Shown here one piece after another: positions 8,045-16,930 of a stretch of 64,000 bases of DNA. Where the stretch lies: the NCBI RefSeq assembly GCF_963667135.1, contig NZ_OY762974.1, forward strand, positions 4,291,054-4,355,053, read 5' to 3'. Source of the stretch: an uncultured Macellibacteroides sp. (GTDB lineage: Bacteria; Bacteroidota; Bacteroidia; Bacteroidales; Tannerellaceae). The position numbers were made by a program, and so were the translations under genes. The notes under the pieces are model-generated. The model saw only the letters and a list, made by a program, of their open reading frames with translations, searched no databases and had not been told where the DNA came from. Each line of letters opens with the position of its first letter. Position 1 is the stretch's first letter.

Positions 8045-9154
8045 TTAAATACTGTCTACAACGTCATCTTTTGTCAAATCTAGCTTTTCATTATCGCCAC
8101 CCTTGTCAAAATATTGCTTTCTTAACGGATTAGAAGTAGCTTCCCGATAAAATTTTCTGCAACGATAAATATCCAACGCAGTATACAAAGCCTGACGGAA
8201 CGAATCTTCCGAAGCTATATTCTGTCCTGCTATATCATAGGCTGTTCCATGAGCCGGAGAAGTTCTGACAATTGGTAATCCTGCAGTATAATTTACTCCT
8301 TCTTCCATAGCCAGTGCTTTAAAAGGAGCAAGGCCCTGATCGTGATACATGGCCAGAATACCATCAAATTTATCATAATTCTGAGAACCAAAGAATCCGT
8401 CGGCAGGATAAGGCCCAAATGTTAATACACCTTGCTTATCCATTTCTTCCATAGCCGGAATAATAATAGCTTCTTCTTCCTTACCAAGAAGTCCGGCATC
8501 GCCTGCATGAGGATTTAAAGATAAAACAGCTATCCTTGGTTTCACAATCCCAAAATCTTGCTTCAGGGACTGATTAAATATAGAAAGCTTAGCCTTTATA
8601 TCTTCTTTAGTAATTAATGCCGCTACCTCAGAAAGAGGAACATGTCCTGTAACTAATGCTACGCGAAGATTGTTGCTCATCAATATCATAAGAGCTTTCT
8701 TTCCTGGTCCGCCAAATGCCTCTTCAAGGTATTCCGTATGGCCTGGAAAATGAAACTGATCGTTCTGTATATTGTGTTTATTTATCGGTGCTGTAACAAG
8801 AACATCAATTACTCCTCTTTTTAAATCGTTTACAGCAGCTTCAAGGGCTTTAAATGCAGCTTCTCCGGCTACTGCGGTTGACTTACCCAACTCAACCTTT
8901 GCTTCTTCGTCAGCACAATTAATGATATTAATCCGGTTTAGCCCTGCCTCTTCGGCCTGACTAATTATGCTAATATTAACAGGCTGTAAATCGAGAGCCT
9001 TACGGTGATAAGCCGCAATTTTTGAAGAACCATATATTATCGGCGTACATAGATCAGCTATCCGTAAATCGGAAAAGGTTTTTAAAATCACCTCATAACC
9101 TATTCCATTAATATCACCGTGCGTAATACCCACTCTGATCAATCTTTCTTCCAT
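8045..9154 (-). CDS. pdxA: 4-hydroxythreonine-4-phosphate dehydrogenase PdxA
   Basis: 369 residues, slightly longer than the roughly 330 of E. coli PdxA. It oxidises 4-phosphohydroxy-L-threonine with NAD in pyridoxal 5'-phosphate synthesis. Characteristic parts are GITHGDINGIGYEV at the start, APINKHN and FPGHTEYLEE with the metal-binding and substrate histidines, LSLNPHAGD, and YHDQGLAPFK. The C-terminal 30 residues (NEKLDLTKDDVVDSI) extend past the usual end. It starts 16 bases after the DUF4837 gene, so the two are probably co-transcribed. Confidence 0.95.
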   Translation of the reverse strand: MEERLIRVGITHGDINGIGYEVILKTFSDLRIADLCTPIIYGSSKIAAYHRKALDLQPVNISIISQAEEAGLNRINIINCADEEAKVELGKSTAVAGEAAFKALEAAVNDLKRGVIDVLVTAPINKHNIQNDQFHFPGHTEYLEEAFGGPGKKALMILMSNNLRVALVTGHVPLSEVAALITKEDIKAKLSIFNQSLKQDFGIVKPRIAVLSLNPHAGDAGLLGKEEEAIIIPAMEEMDKQGVLTFGPYPADGFFGSQNYDKFDGILAMYHDQGLAPFKALAMEEGVNYTAGLPIVRTSPAHGTAYDIAGQNIASEDSFRQALYTALDIYRCRKFYREATSNPLRKQYFDKGGDNEKLDLTKDDVVDSI

Positions 9155-9170
9155 CTTATTTCAGTATTAA

Positions 9171-10208
9171 TTACTCAACTTCCGTTTGTATCGGTTCTTC
9201 TGATTTCTGGTCAAACTCACCAGGTAACTTCAATGTATATAGAGAAGCTTCAACCTGACGTATTAAATTCCTCTTATCTTTTTCTGGTGCATAAACAAAT
9301 CCTTCAACCACAACAACACGCTGATTCTTCTCATCCAAACGGGCATGACTAACAAAAGGACCTCCCATCATATCGCCAACCATTTTCCAAAGACCTCGTA
9401 TTTCTGCACAATACTTACCTTTAACCGTGATTGGATTATAATTAACCCCAAAACGAGTTTCTGTAGTCATATATGAATTCTCAAACGACCCTGGAATGTT
9501 TGCTTTTAAAACTGAATCACGTTTTGCCAAAAGATACTCTTTTGTAAAAGTATTTTTATCCGTATAGGGAAATGAATAGATAATAATATCACGCCTACCT
9601 TCTCCTGAATTATTTGAAGTCCAAAAGAAATCAGTTGTATCTTTATAATATTTCATTGATTCAGGAGCTTTTAGTTCAACATCAAAGAGTTCTTTGACTT
9701 TATTAAACGCATAACTACTATATGTTTTATCCAACAATTTAATAGATCTGTTTAGTTCGGTTTTTACAAAAAAATCAATTATTGATTTACCATTATTAGT
9801 TATATATAATTCGAGAGATGCAGCATCCGGTGCCTGCAATTTCAGAATCACCTGGCCCCTTGCCCATCTATCTTCAGAATATTTCATAGTAGCTTTTGTA
9901 TACATAGTTGGATCGATCTCGACCACAAGTATATTTCTAACCATCTGAAGCATTCTGTCAAAATGCTTTGGTTCCGTATAAGAAACATTCATAACTGGTT
10001 CTGGCTGTGTTAATCCCGGAACATCTGACGAAAGTAAATCTTTTAAAGCAAGACCCGCTGGACCAGTCCATGAACTCTTTTTCATTACAACAATTAGATC
10101 TCCAGGTGAACCCGTAGCTTTGGATACAGTTGGACCTCCTTTACAGGCACTCATACATATGACGAGCAACATCATACTGAAAAACAAAGAAATCGTTTTC
10201 ATATGCAT
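9171..10208 (-). CDS. DUF4837 family lipoprotein
   Basis: 345 residues; the start could also be the Met at 10202. The signal peptide ends in a lipobox (CMSAC), so the mature protein is lipidated, probably in the outer membrane facing the periplasm. The body contains GSPGDLIVVMKKSSW near the mature start and a conserved FVSHARLDEKNQRVVVVEGFVYAP block near the end, which I associate with DUF4837. No catalytic residues are recognisable and the function is unknown. It is found beside pdxA here. Confidence 0.85.
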   Translation of the reverse strand: MHMKTISLFFSMMLLVICMSACKGGPTVSKATGSPGDLIVVMKKSSWTGPAGLALKDLLSSDVPGLTQPEPVMNVSYTEPKHFDRMLQMVRNILVVEIDPTMYTKATMKYSEDRWARGQVILKLQAPDAASLELYITNNGKSIIDFFVKTELNRSIKLLDKTYSSYAFNKVKELFDVELKAPESMKYYKDTTDFFWTSNNSGEGRRDIIIYSFPYTDKNTFTKEYLLAKRDSVLKANIPGSFENSYMTTETRFGVNYNPITVKGKYCAEIRGLWKMVGDMMGGPFVSHARLDEKNQRVVVVEGFVYAPEKDKRNLIRQVEASLYTLKLPGEFDQKSEEPIQTEVE

Positions 10209-10224
10209 TAATTTATTAATTCAA

Positions 10225-10232
10225 CAAAGATA
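10225..10232 (-). promoter_or_regulatory. Candidate -7 promoter element for DUF4837-pdxA
   Basis: TATCTTTG on the minus strand fits TAnnTTTG exactly and lies 17 to 23 bases before the DUF4837 start. No good -33 box is visible. Confidence 0.4.
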
Positions 10233-10260
10233 TATTTTTTTTGTAAGAAGCATAAGCTTT

Positions 10261-11292
10261 TTAAAGCTTTTGCTCTTTTTTTGCTGTAGACAACATACCG
10301 CACGCAGCAAAAATATCTTCCCCTCTTGACGAACGAATTGTACAAACTATTCCTTTTTTTGTCAAAGCATCACGAAAAGCATTCATATTAGCTGTATTTG
10401 AACTTTTAAGCGGAGAGTCTGGAATAGCATGAAAACGAATCAGATTAATTCTACAAGAGAGTCCTGCAACAAGTTTTGCGACTCCTTCTGCATGTTTTAA
10501 ATCATCATTTAAACCATCAAACATTATGTACTCAAATGACACTCTACGTTGATGAGTAAAATCATACTGTTTAATTTTATCAATTACTTCTTTTATTGGA
10601 AAAGCCTTTTCTACTGGCATAATTGACAATCGTTCAGAAGGAAAAGGAGAGTGCATACTCACTGCAAGGTGACAATCACTTTCTGCAAGAAAACGTTCGA
10701 GACCTTTAGCAACACCAATGGTTGAAACTGTAATTCGTTTTGGACTCCAACCATATCCATAAGAGGACGTTAGAATCTCAAGAGCTTTAAATAATTCACC
10801 CACATTATCAAGTGGTTCTCCCATACCCATAAAAACGATATTGGTTAAAGAATCAAATTCGGGTATAGCCTGTATCTGATTAAGAATATCCGATGATGTG
10901 AGATTCCCATTAAAACCCTGACGACCAGTCATGCAAAATGAACAATTCATTTTACACCCTATTTGAGAGGAAACACATAATGTTGCCCTATCTTCGTCTG
11001 GAATATAAACAGCTTCTACAAATCGGCCTGCAGCAACCGGAAATAGATATTTGATGGTTCCATCAACCGACTTCATAGACTCTGATGGAGGAATCAATCC
11101 AACTTCATATATTTTTTCAAGTAAAAGTCTTTTCGATGCAGAAATATTAGTCATTTCCGAGATAGACTTCACTCGTTTTTTATATAACCAATCTGCTATC
11201 TGTTGCGAAGCATAAGCCGGAAGACTAAATTCTGAAGCCACATCTTTCAGCTCTCTCAATGTCATTCCTAATAATCGTCTTTTTGCATCCAT
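10261..11292 (-). CDS. rlmN: 23S rRNA (adenine-2503-C2)-methyltransferase RlmN
   Basis: 343 residues, radical SAM enzyme that methylates A2503 of 23S rRNA and A37 of some tRNAs. The cluster motif CKMNCSFC is preceded by CVSSQIG, and TGRQGFNGNL follows. VFMGMGEPLDN is the next family block, and the second catalytic cysteine sits in FAACGML near the C-terminus. The length matches the family. It is transcribed on its own, or from a weak promoter, between ppiD and the DUF4837 gene. Confidence 0.95.
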   Translation of the reverse strand: MDAKRRLLGMTLRELKDVASEFSLPAYASQQIADWLYKKRVKSISEMTNISASKRLLLEKIYEVGLIPPSESMKSVDGTIKYLFPVAAGRFVEAVYIPDEDRATLCVSSQIGCKMNCSFCMTGRQGFNGNLTSSDILNQIQAIPEFDSLTNIVFMGMGEPLDNVGELFKALEILTSSYGYGWSPKRITVSTIGVAKGLERFLAESDCHLAVSMHSPFPSERLSIMPVEKAFPIKEVIDKIKQYDFTHQRRVSFEYIMFDGLNDDLKHAEGVAKLVAGLSCRINLIRFHAIPDSPLKSSNTANMNAFRDALTKKGIVCTIRSSRGEDIFAACGMLSTAKKEQKL

Positions 11293-11321
11293 ATCTATTT
11301 ACTTTCTATACTTTTTTTTTG

Positions 11322-11329
11322 CAAAGATA
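11322..11329 (-). promoter_or_regulatory. Candidate -7 promoter element for rlmN
   Basis: TATCTTTG on the minus strand matches TAnnTTTG, 30 bases before the rlmN start. It sits within the T tract that follows the ppiD terminator stem, so any -33 box would lie in the terminator itself. Weak call. Confidence 0.35.
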
Positions 11330-11330
11330 A

Positions 11331-11370
11331 AAAAAAAGCAGATGTCCTTCGTTTAGGAAGGACATCTGCT
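11331..11370 (-). terminator. Strong rho-independent terminator after ppiD
   Basis: A perfect 14-bp stem on the minus strand (AGCAGATGTCCTTC on the plus strand at 11337-11350, its complement at 11357-11370) with a 6-base loop, followed by nine T. It ends the coaX-to-ppiD operon. Confidence 0.92.
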
Positions 11371-11410
11371 TTCAAGTCAAATGCCAAATAGCTATAATTA
11401 ATACTGAAAT

Positions 11411-13552
11411 TTAATAAAACCGTACACGGTTATCAACAACTTCAGCATTATTAACTAACGATTGAACTGCCTGGAATCCGAAACGATATGCATTAGCTGC
11501 ATCAATTGTCTTGATTTGTTCTGCTTCATTATATACTTTCGCATCCTTTGTTTTATTATAAACTTTCAATACATATACTCCATTATTTCCTTTAACCGGA
11601 GCAGTTAACTGTCCCACAGGAGTCATTGCAACTACTGCATTCACTTTAGGTTCAACTCCGATTCCAGTAATACGACGGGTACCAAAGCTAACAAACTTAA
11701 CTGAATCAATTCTTGATCCCATGGCTTGTGCATATCCTTCAAGTGATGAAATATTCTTGGCAGACAAATCAGCAGCAATTTTTTCACCTTTCTTTTGAGC
11801 GATTAACTCAGCTTTCAATGCTGGTGCCACTTTTTTAACCGGAGCGTATCCTTCTGGAAGAGATTCCTGTACAGCTGCAATAACAAATTTATCTTCACAT
11901 TCAAAAATTTCAGAAACAGAACCTTCTTTATCATTCTGGAAAGCCCAACGTACTACCTGACGAGAGTTCTTAATTGTTCCGATCATTTGATCAGCACCAG
12001 TAATAGTAACATCAGAGAATATACTGTATCCTGCTTTCTTTGCTGTTTCATCCATCTTTTTAATATCAGAATTAGCAGAAAGATATTTATTCAATTCATT
12101 ATAAATATTACTATAAGTTTTTGAACTTGGAGAAACAGTCATATCGATATCAGCAACCTTGTATTTTGGAACCACAGCAGTTCTGTCGTCTACTTTTACC
12201 AAATGAACTCCGTATTGTGATTTAACAATGGAAATTCCATTTACAGGTGTTGTGAAAACAGCCTTCTTGAAATCTTCGTTTACCCCTCTTAAAGCAGTAA
12301 CTTCAGTAAACCAACCCAACTCTCCGCCTTTCTTCGCTGATTGATCCTGCGAATATTTCTGAGCCACTTCTGCAAAATTGCCACCATTCTTAATAACATT
12401 CATCAAGCTATCGGCCAATGAAGTCGCCGCAGCTTCATTCCCTGCATTGGCAATCATAATATGACTTACTTTTACAGAATCTGGAGCAACTGTTTTATCA
12501 ACTAACTTAAACATTCTGTATTTGTCTCCTTCAAAAGCGGGACCATATACAGCTCCAACTTCAGCTGTCGTTGCAAACTCCTTAAGCTGATTATCAAATG
12601 CTGCTGCTGAAAAGAACGCATCAACATAAGGCACTTCTGAATTCTCATTCACAATATCATCAATTTTAGCTGAAGTAGAGAATTCTGCTTTAATTGCTTC
12701 GATATCTGCATTCGCATTGTCGTAATCTTCTTTGCTCGGACGAATATCAACGGCAACATACTTTATAACTTTGCTTGCCTTTTGTTTGTAAATAGATTTA
12801 CGCTGATTGTAAAGCTTTTCAATTTCGCTGTCAGAAACCTGAATTGTTGAATCAGGAATTGAAGCATATGATTGCATCGCATAAACAATATCCGAACTTT
12901 CTGCCGATTCATTAAAAGTTTCTTTGGCGTCAATTACGTTAGCAGTAATAGCCTTACTTAATAACGTTGTATATTTTTGTTCTAAACGTTGTTGTTTAAT
13001 ATTCTTCTCCCAAAACATCCAGAAACTTTTTGCCTGAGCAAGTTGTGCCTGTTGATCTGCAGGATAGCTTGCAACTTTTGGGTCATTTATTGTTTTCAAG
13101 AAGTTAAGCAATGCGGGTTTGTCAAAAGCTCCGGTTTCCGGATTTACAAACATTTGCATTTGTTGAATCATTGGTGAAATATTTTCTCCCTGAACCATAT
13201 CAAAAAGTTCTTCCGGAGATACAACTATACCTAAATCGTTTAATTCTTCTCCTAAAACAATCTCACGTACCATTGCATCAAAAACTGACTCACGAATCTG
13301 AGTCATATACTCTTCGGGTAAACTGGTACTGCCGGACTGCATTTTATAAACCTCAGACATTTCGTCGACACGAGCCTGATAATCCTGAATTTTAATTACT
13401 TCTCCATTAATTTCAGCAACCTTTTCCTGAGATTGTTTAAAATAAGTAGATCCGGAGTTTAAAAAGTCACCAATAATAAAAGCGAACAATGCAAGCCCTA
13501 CTACGAGTACCAACAGTCCTGCTTTGCTTCTAATTTTTTCCAGCGTAGCCAT
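11411..13552 (-). CDS. PpiD/SurA-type peptidylprolyl isomerase
   Basis: 713 residues. One membrane anchor (about 12-30) follows the short cytoplasmic start MATLEKIRSKAG, as in PpiD. Then comes a SurA/PpiD N-terminal chaperone domain (about 40-200). A parvulin domain lies at about 360-455, with VSHIMI, NFAEVAQKYSQD, KKGGELGWF and SQYGVHLVKV. The rest is a second, degenerate half. Such periplasmic foldases help newly exported proteins fold next to the Sec channel. It is the last gene of the envelope operon, about 100 bases after the CNNM gene, and carries the terminator. Confidence 0.92.
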   Translation of the reverse strand: MATLEKIRSKAGLLVLVVGLALFAFIIGDFLNSGSTYFKQSQEKVAEINGEVIKIQDYQARVDEMSEVYKMQSGSTSLPEEYMTQIRESVFDAMVREIVLGEELNDLGIVVSPEELFDMVQGENISPMIQQMQMFVNPETGAFDKPALLNFLKTINDPKVASYPADQQAQLAQAKSFWMFWEKNIKQQRLEQKYTTLLSKAITANVIDAKETFNESAESSDIVYAMQSYASIPDSTIQVSDSEIEKLYNQRKSIYKQKASKVIKYVAVDIRPSKEDYDNANADIEAIKAEFSTSAKIDDIVNENSEVPYVDAFFSAAAFDNQLKEFATTAEVGAVYGPAFEGDKYRMFKLVDKTVAPDSVKVSHIMIANAGNEAAATSLADSLMNVIKNGGNFAEVAQKYSQDQSAKKGGELGWFTEVTALRGVNEDFKKAVFTTPVNGISIVKSQYGVHLVKVDDRTAVVPKYKVADIDMTVSPSSKTYSNIYNELNKYLSANSDIKKMDETAKKAGYSIFSDVTITGADQMIGTIKNSRQVVRWAFQNDKEGSVSEIFECEDKFVIAAVQESLPEGYAPVKKVAPALKAELIAQKKGEKIAADLSAKNISSLEGYAQAMGSRIDSVKFVSFGTRRITGIGVEPKVNAVVAMTPVGQLTAPVKGNNGVYVLKVYNKTKDAKVYNEAEQIKTIDAANAYRFGFQAVQSLVNNAEVVDNRVRFY

Positions 13553-13649
13553 TTATCTTTATTTATTTAAAAGTTTATATTTTACAGTTAACGGGCACGA
13601 AGATACAAACAAAAGAGGATTAACATGCATATAATGCAACTTTTTTTCA

Positions 13650-14906
13650 CTAATCAATCACTTTCATGCGAACAAGTTCAATTTTAGTCGAAGTTACTTT
13701 CAGTATCTTCACACTATAATGTCCAATGTCTATTACATCGTTAACCTTTGGAAATTTTTGATAATTATGCAGTATATAACCTGCAATTGTTATATAATCA
13801 TCCGATTCGGGCAATTCTAACCCAAATTTTTCATTAAGGGAATCTATTTCCATCCGTCCCGAAAGCAAATATTCATTTTCACCGAGTTGCTTTGCTATAA
13901 GCGATTGAACATCGTGTTCATCTTCTATTTCGCCAAATATTTCCTCCACCAAGTCTTCAAAAGTCACAATCCCTGAAGTACCACCAAATTCGTCAACTAC
14001 CACGGCAATACTTCGTTTTTCGTGTAAAAGTAATTTCATTAGTTTGTTGGCGGTCATATTTTCCGGAACAATTGGTACAGGAATAATGCGCGTAGTCCAA
14101 TCTTTAAGATTCGCAAATAATTCTGATGAATGAATATATCCTATTACTCCATCAATATTATCTTCATAAACAAGTATCTTGGAATAGCCGGTCTCTATAA
14201 ATTTAGTTTTCAATTCTTCTAAAGAAGTTGTTTTGTCGCATGCAACAACCTCAGTACGGGGAACAATACAATCTCTTAAACGTACCTTAGAAAAGTCAAG
14301 GGCATTCTGGAAAATTTTCACGTCAGATTCTATATCAGCTTTCTGAGGAGAATCATCTAACCTTTGCTGTATAAAGTAATCCAAATCTACCTTTCCAAAA
14401 GAATGAGCCTGTGATCCTTTCAGTTGTTTGATTCCGGCAACAGATAAAATAGCAAACGATAGCATCGTCACAATTTTTGAAACAGGAAATAAAACAATAT
14501 ACACTAATAATAAAGGAATAGAAAAAAATTTCAAGTAAAGATTCGGATTATTTTTAAAAATCGTCTTAGGTAAAAATTCAACAGAAAACAAAATTAATAG
14601 TGTGGCAAAAAAAGACTGTATTACAATAGAAGAAGTATTATCTATTGAATATAAATAAATAAATGGTTTCAGAAAAAGAGATAACTGGATAACACAGACA
14701 ACCAATGCAACATAATAGCCGACAAACATGGTAGAAATAAAATCGTTAGGATTCCGGTAAAAAAAATCCAAAATACGATTAATAAGATTCCGATTTCTTT
14801 TATCTAATTCAAATCGCAATTTATTTGATGAAATGAAAGCAATTTCCATTCCAGAAAAAAAGGCTGCGAATAGGAGAGAAATGATTATATAGGTTAACAT
14901 ATTCAT
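13650..14906 (-). CDS. CNNM/CBS-domain membrane protein (hemolysin C/CorC family, GldE-like)
   Basis: 418 residues. The N-terminal CNNM (DUF21) membrane domain spans about 1-180 and starts with FSGMEIAFISSNKLRFE. A CBS pair follows, with DCIVPRTEVVACD and VVDEFGGTSGIVTFEDLVEEIFGEIEDE as the typical second CBS motif. The CorC/HlyC domain ends the protein. Relatives are linked to magnesium or other ion efflux and, in gliding Bacteroidota, to GldE. Which applies here is not clear. It starts 6 bases after lptC. Confidence 0.9.
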   Translation of the reverse strand: MNMLTYIIISLLFAAFFSGMEIAFISSNKLRFELDKRNRNLINRILDFFYRNPNDFISTMFVGYYVALVVCVIQLSLFLKPFIYLYSIDNTSSIVIQSFFATLLILFSVEFLPKTIFKNNPNLYLKFFSIPLLLVYIVLFPVSKIVTMLSFAILSVAGIKQLKGSQAHSFGKVDLDYFIQQRLDDSPQKADIESDVKIFQNALDFSKVRLRDCIVPRTEVVACDKTTSLEELKTKFIETGYSKILVYEDNIDGVIGYIHSSELFANLKDWTTRIIPVPIVPENMTANKLMKLLLHEKRSIAVVVDEFGGTSGIVTFEDLVEEIFGEIEDEHDVQSLIAKQLGENEYLLSGRMEIDSLNEKFGLELPESDDYITIAGYILHNYQKFPKVNDVIDIGHYSVKILKVTSTKIELVRMKVID

Positions 14907-14912
14907 AAAACC

Positions 14913-15533
14913 CTACTTTGTAGAATCTTGCTTAATTGTATCTTGTTTCGATTCTGATACAGGAAAGATCCCCTGCGGATTAAATATTTTATATTGAGTC
15001 ATACTTTGATCGGATTCGAAACCGATACCTGTAATAACCCGTTCTGCTTGTTGAATTCTCATAAACTTATCTGAGTAAACTTTTTGCGAACGTTGGTCCC
15101 AAAAAAGCAAGGATGTCTCAAAATGTTCACCAGAGAGACTAGAAACTTCTACATTACCAATAAGTTTCCATAATCCTTTTTTGTCATAAAAATAAGCCGT
15201 ATCAGCTTTAATACTCGCCTCTGTTCTAAAAAGAGTATCAAATTTCTCAACATACACCCCATTGGGAAAATACCAATGAGATTCTGCCGACTTTCCAAAA
15301 ACGAGCCATTTTTTAGTATTAAGTCTGTACCGTGTAATACCTGAATCAGAAATCAATGTTGACACATCCAAAGCCTTCATTGTATAAGATTTTTCAGGAT
15401 CAAAGGCTACCCTTACAACATCTTTTTTCTTTTTTTCGCAGGCTGTTATAAATAAAAGAAACATAACAGCTACTAAAATAGTAGCTGTTATGCCTTTATG
15501 TTTTGACTCAAATTTAAGATGAGAGATAATCAT
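14913..15533 (-). CDS. lptC: LPS export ABC transporter periplasmic protein LptC
   Basis: 206 residues. An N-terminal hydrophobic segment ends in FITAC, so it may be a lipoprotein rather than a bitopic protein as in E. coli. The body carries beta-jellyroll features of LptC: SGITRYRLNTKKW, YFPNGVYVEKFD, KADTAYFYDKKGLWKLIGNVEV and VYSDKFMRI. It would pass lipopolysaccharide from the LptBFG transporter to the periplasmic bridge. A 13-bp inverted repeat lies inside its first codons (15463-15491). It starts three bases after the TPR gene. Confidence 0.9.
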   Translation of the reverse strand: MIISHLKFESKHKGITATILVAVMFLLFITACEKKKKDVVRVAFDPEKSYTMKALDVSTLISDSGITRYRLNTKKWLVFGKSAESHWYFPNGVYVEKFDTLFRTEASIKADTAYFYDKKGLWKLIGNVEVSSLSGEHFETSLLFWDQRSQKVYSDKFMRIQQAERVITGIGFESDQSMTQYKIFNPQGIFPVSESKQDTIKQDSTK

Positions 15534-15536
15534 GTT

Positions 15537-16901
15537 TTAACGAACTCTGGTTTGCTCACCAATCCATCCACCAATTGTGATAGCTTGACCTTTTTCAAGA
15601 TCCGGGTGCATAAACACTTCCTCTGTCGATGGGAAATGAGCCCTATATGATCCAATTAATGAATTAGCTTCATCAGCACAACTTGGGTCTACCTGTCTTG
15701 CTTTTTCAAACTTATCAACTGCTGCGTAGTAAACGGCTCTTGCTAATACACCGTCATTTGGGTAAACGCTCTTGGCCGTTGCTGCATACATCTTACCAAT
15801 CAACAAATAAGGAGCTCCATTATTAGGCTTCATATCCAAAGATTTCATACAATACTGTCTAGCCTTAGAATAGCTATTCTGATCAAACGAAATCAAGGCA
15901 ATCATGTAATAGATATCAGCTTTAGATGCAGCGTCTGTTTCCATTTTGGCAGACTCTTCAAAGAATCTAACAGCCGTATCGAAATCTTTATTTTTAACTG
16001 CTTGTTTTCCCAATCCCATTGCAGATTCTGCTGTTGGTTCAATCTTGTGAGCATAACCTGATGCAGCAAAATAAACATCAACATCCTGACAACGAACACG
16101 ACGCAGCAAAGAAATCGTTTCTTTCAGATAATTCAAATCTGTTTTATTCGCTTCAACTTTGGCGGCAAACATATTCTGCAATGTTGCACAATCTGCAGCA
16201 CCACTATTTGCAAAACCATTATCGATACCAGCCTTCATCGTAGTAAGATTAGCAATCTCCTTTTCGTTTCCTGCAGCTTTAGCAGCAGCAATCTGTGTAT
16301 CAAAGATAGCTGAACTTTTTAAATAATCCTGAATATACTGTTCTTTGAAATTAGGATCCTTCAACAATTGTTGATGAGAAGAAAACATGTAGTAAGAAAC
16401 GGCAAGAGCTTCTGATTTCTCTTTATACTCATTAACAATTTCGCCTAACCATGCGTATAAAACCTTCGGATCAGCTTTCTCTCCCATGTATTGGATATAA
16501 TCCTGCGCTTTACGAGAAACAATCCAGTCTTTTCCATATCTGGCATCATTACCGAAGTACTTAACACGTTGATCGTATACAGCCATCAGATTGTTAATTA
16601 ACGCGGCTTTCTTTGCAGGATCTTTTTCATTTTCAATCTGCCAACCAACAATACGCACACCATACAAATAAATATCCTTTGTAGCAGCAGGACATTCATC
16701 ATACGTTATTTTCCAAAATTCGTATGCGTCCTTAAAGTTCCCGGCTTTTGCGTAAGGAATAAACAGACTGATATTGGTAATGCAACGAACGCTGTCTTCT
16801 CCAGATCCGAACTGCGTACCATTATCTACTCCCTTCTGCGCATAGGCACCAAATGCTCCTATTGAGCATCCGATAGCAAGCAATAACACTTTGATCTTCA
16901 T
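15537..16901 (-). CDS. Secreted tetratricopeptide repeat protein
   Basis: 454 residues with a signal peptide (ends FGAYAQ). The N-terminal half is alpha-helical with a conserved FIPYAKAGNFKDAYEFWKI start, and TPR units are clear at about 300-420 (AMGLGKQAVKNKDFDTAVRFFEESAK, then DIYYMIALISFDQNSYSKARQYC). Such proteins act as scaffolds in the periplasm or at the outer membrane. It lies between an outer-membrane barrel gene and lptC, so a role in envelope assembly is plausible. No enzyme motif is seen. Confidence 0.85.
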   Translation of the reverse strand: MKIKVLLLAIGCSIGAFGAYAQKGVDNGTQFGSGEDSVRCITNISLFIPYAKAGNFKDAYEFWKITYDECPAATKDIYLYGVRIVGWQIENEKDPAKKAALINNLMAVYDQRVKYFGNDARYGKDWIVSRKAQDYIQYMGEKADPKVLYAWLGEIVNEYKEKSEALAVSYYMFSSHQQLLKDPNFKEQYIQDYLKSSAIFDTQIAAAKAAGNEKEIANLTTMKAGIDNGFANSGAADCATLQNMFAAKVEANKTDLNYLKETISLLRRVRCQDVDVYFAASGYAHKIEPTAESAMGLGKQAVKNKDFDTAVRFFEESAKMETDAASKADIYYMIALISFDQNSYSKARQYCMKSLDMKPNNGAPYLLIGKMYAATAKSVYPNDGVLARAVYYAAVDKFEKARQVDPSCADEANSLIGSYRAHFPSTEEVFMHPDLEKGQAITIGGWIGEQTRVR

Positions 16902-16930
16902 ATCTCTTTTTAATTAATGTTAACAACTTC

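Noticed and set aside
15463-15491. Inverted repeat as a terminator
   Set aside because: No T tract follows, and it lies in the coding part of lptC; kept as a possible mRNA hairpin only.
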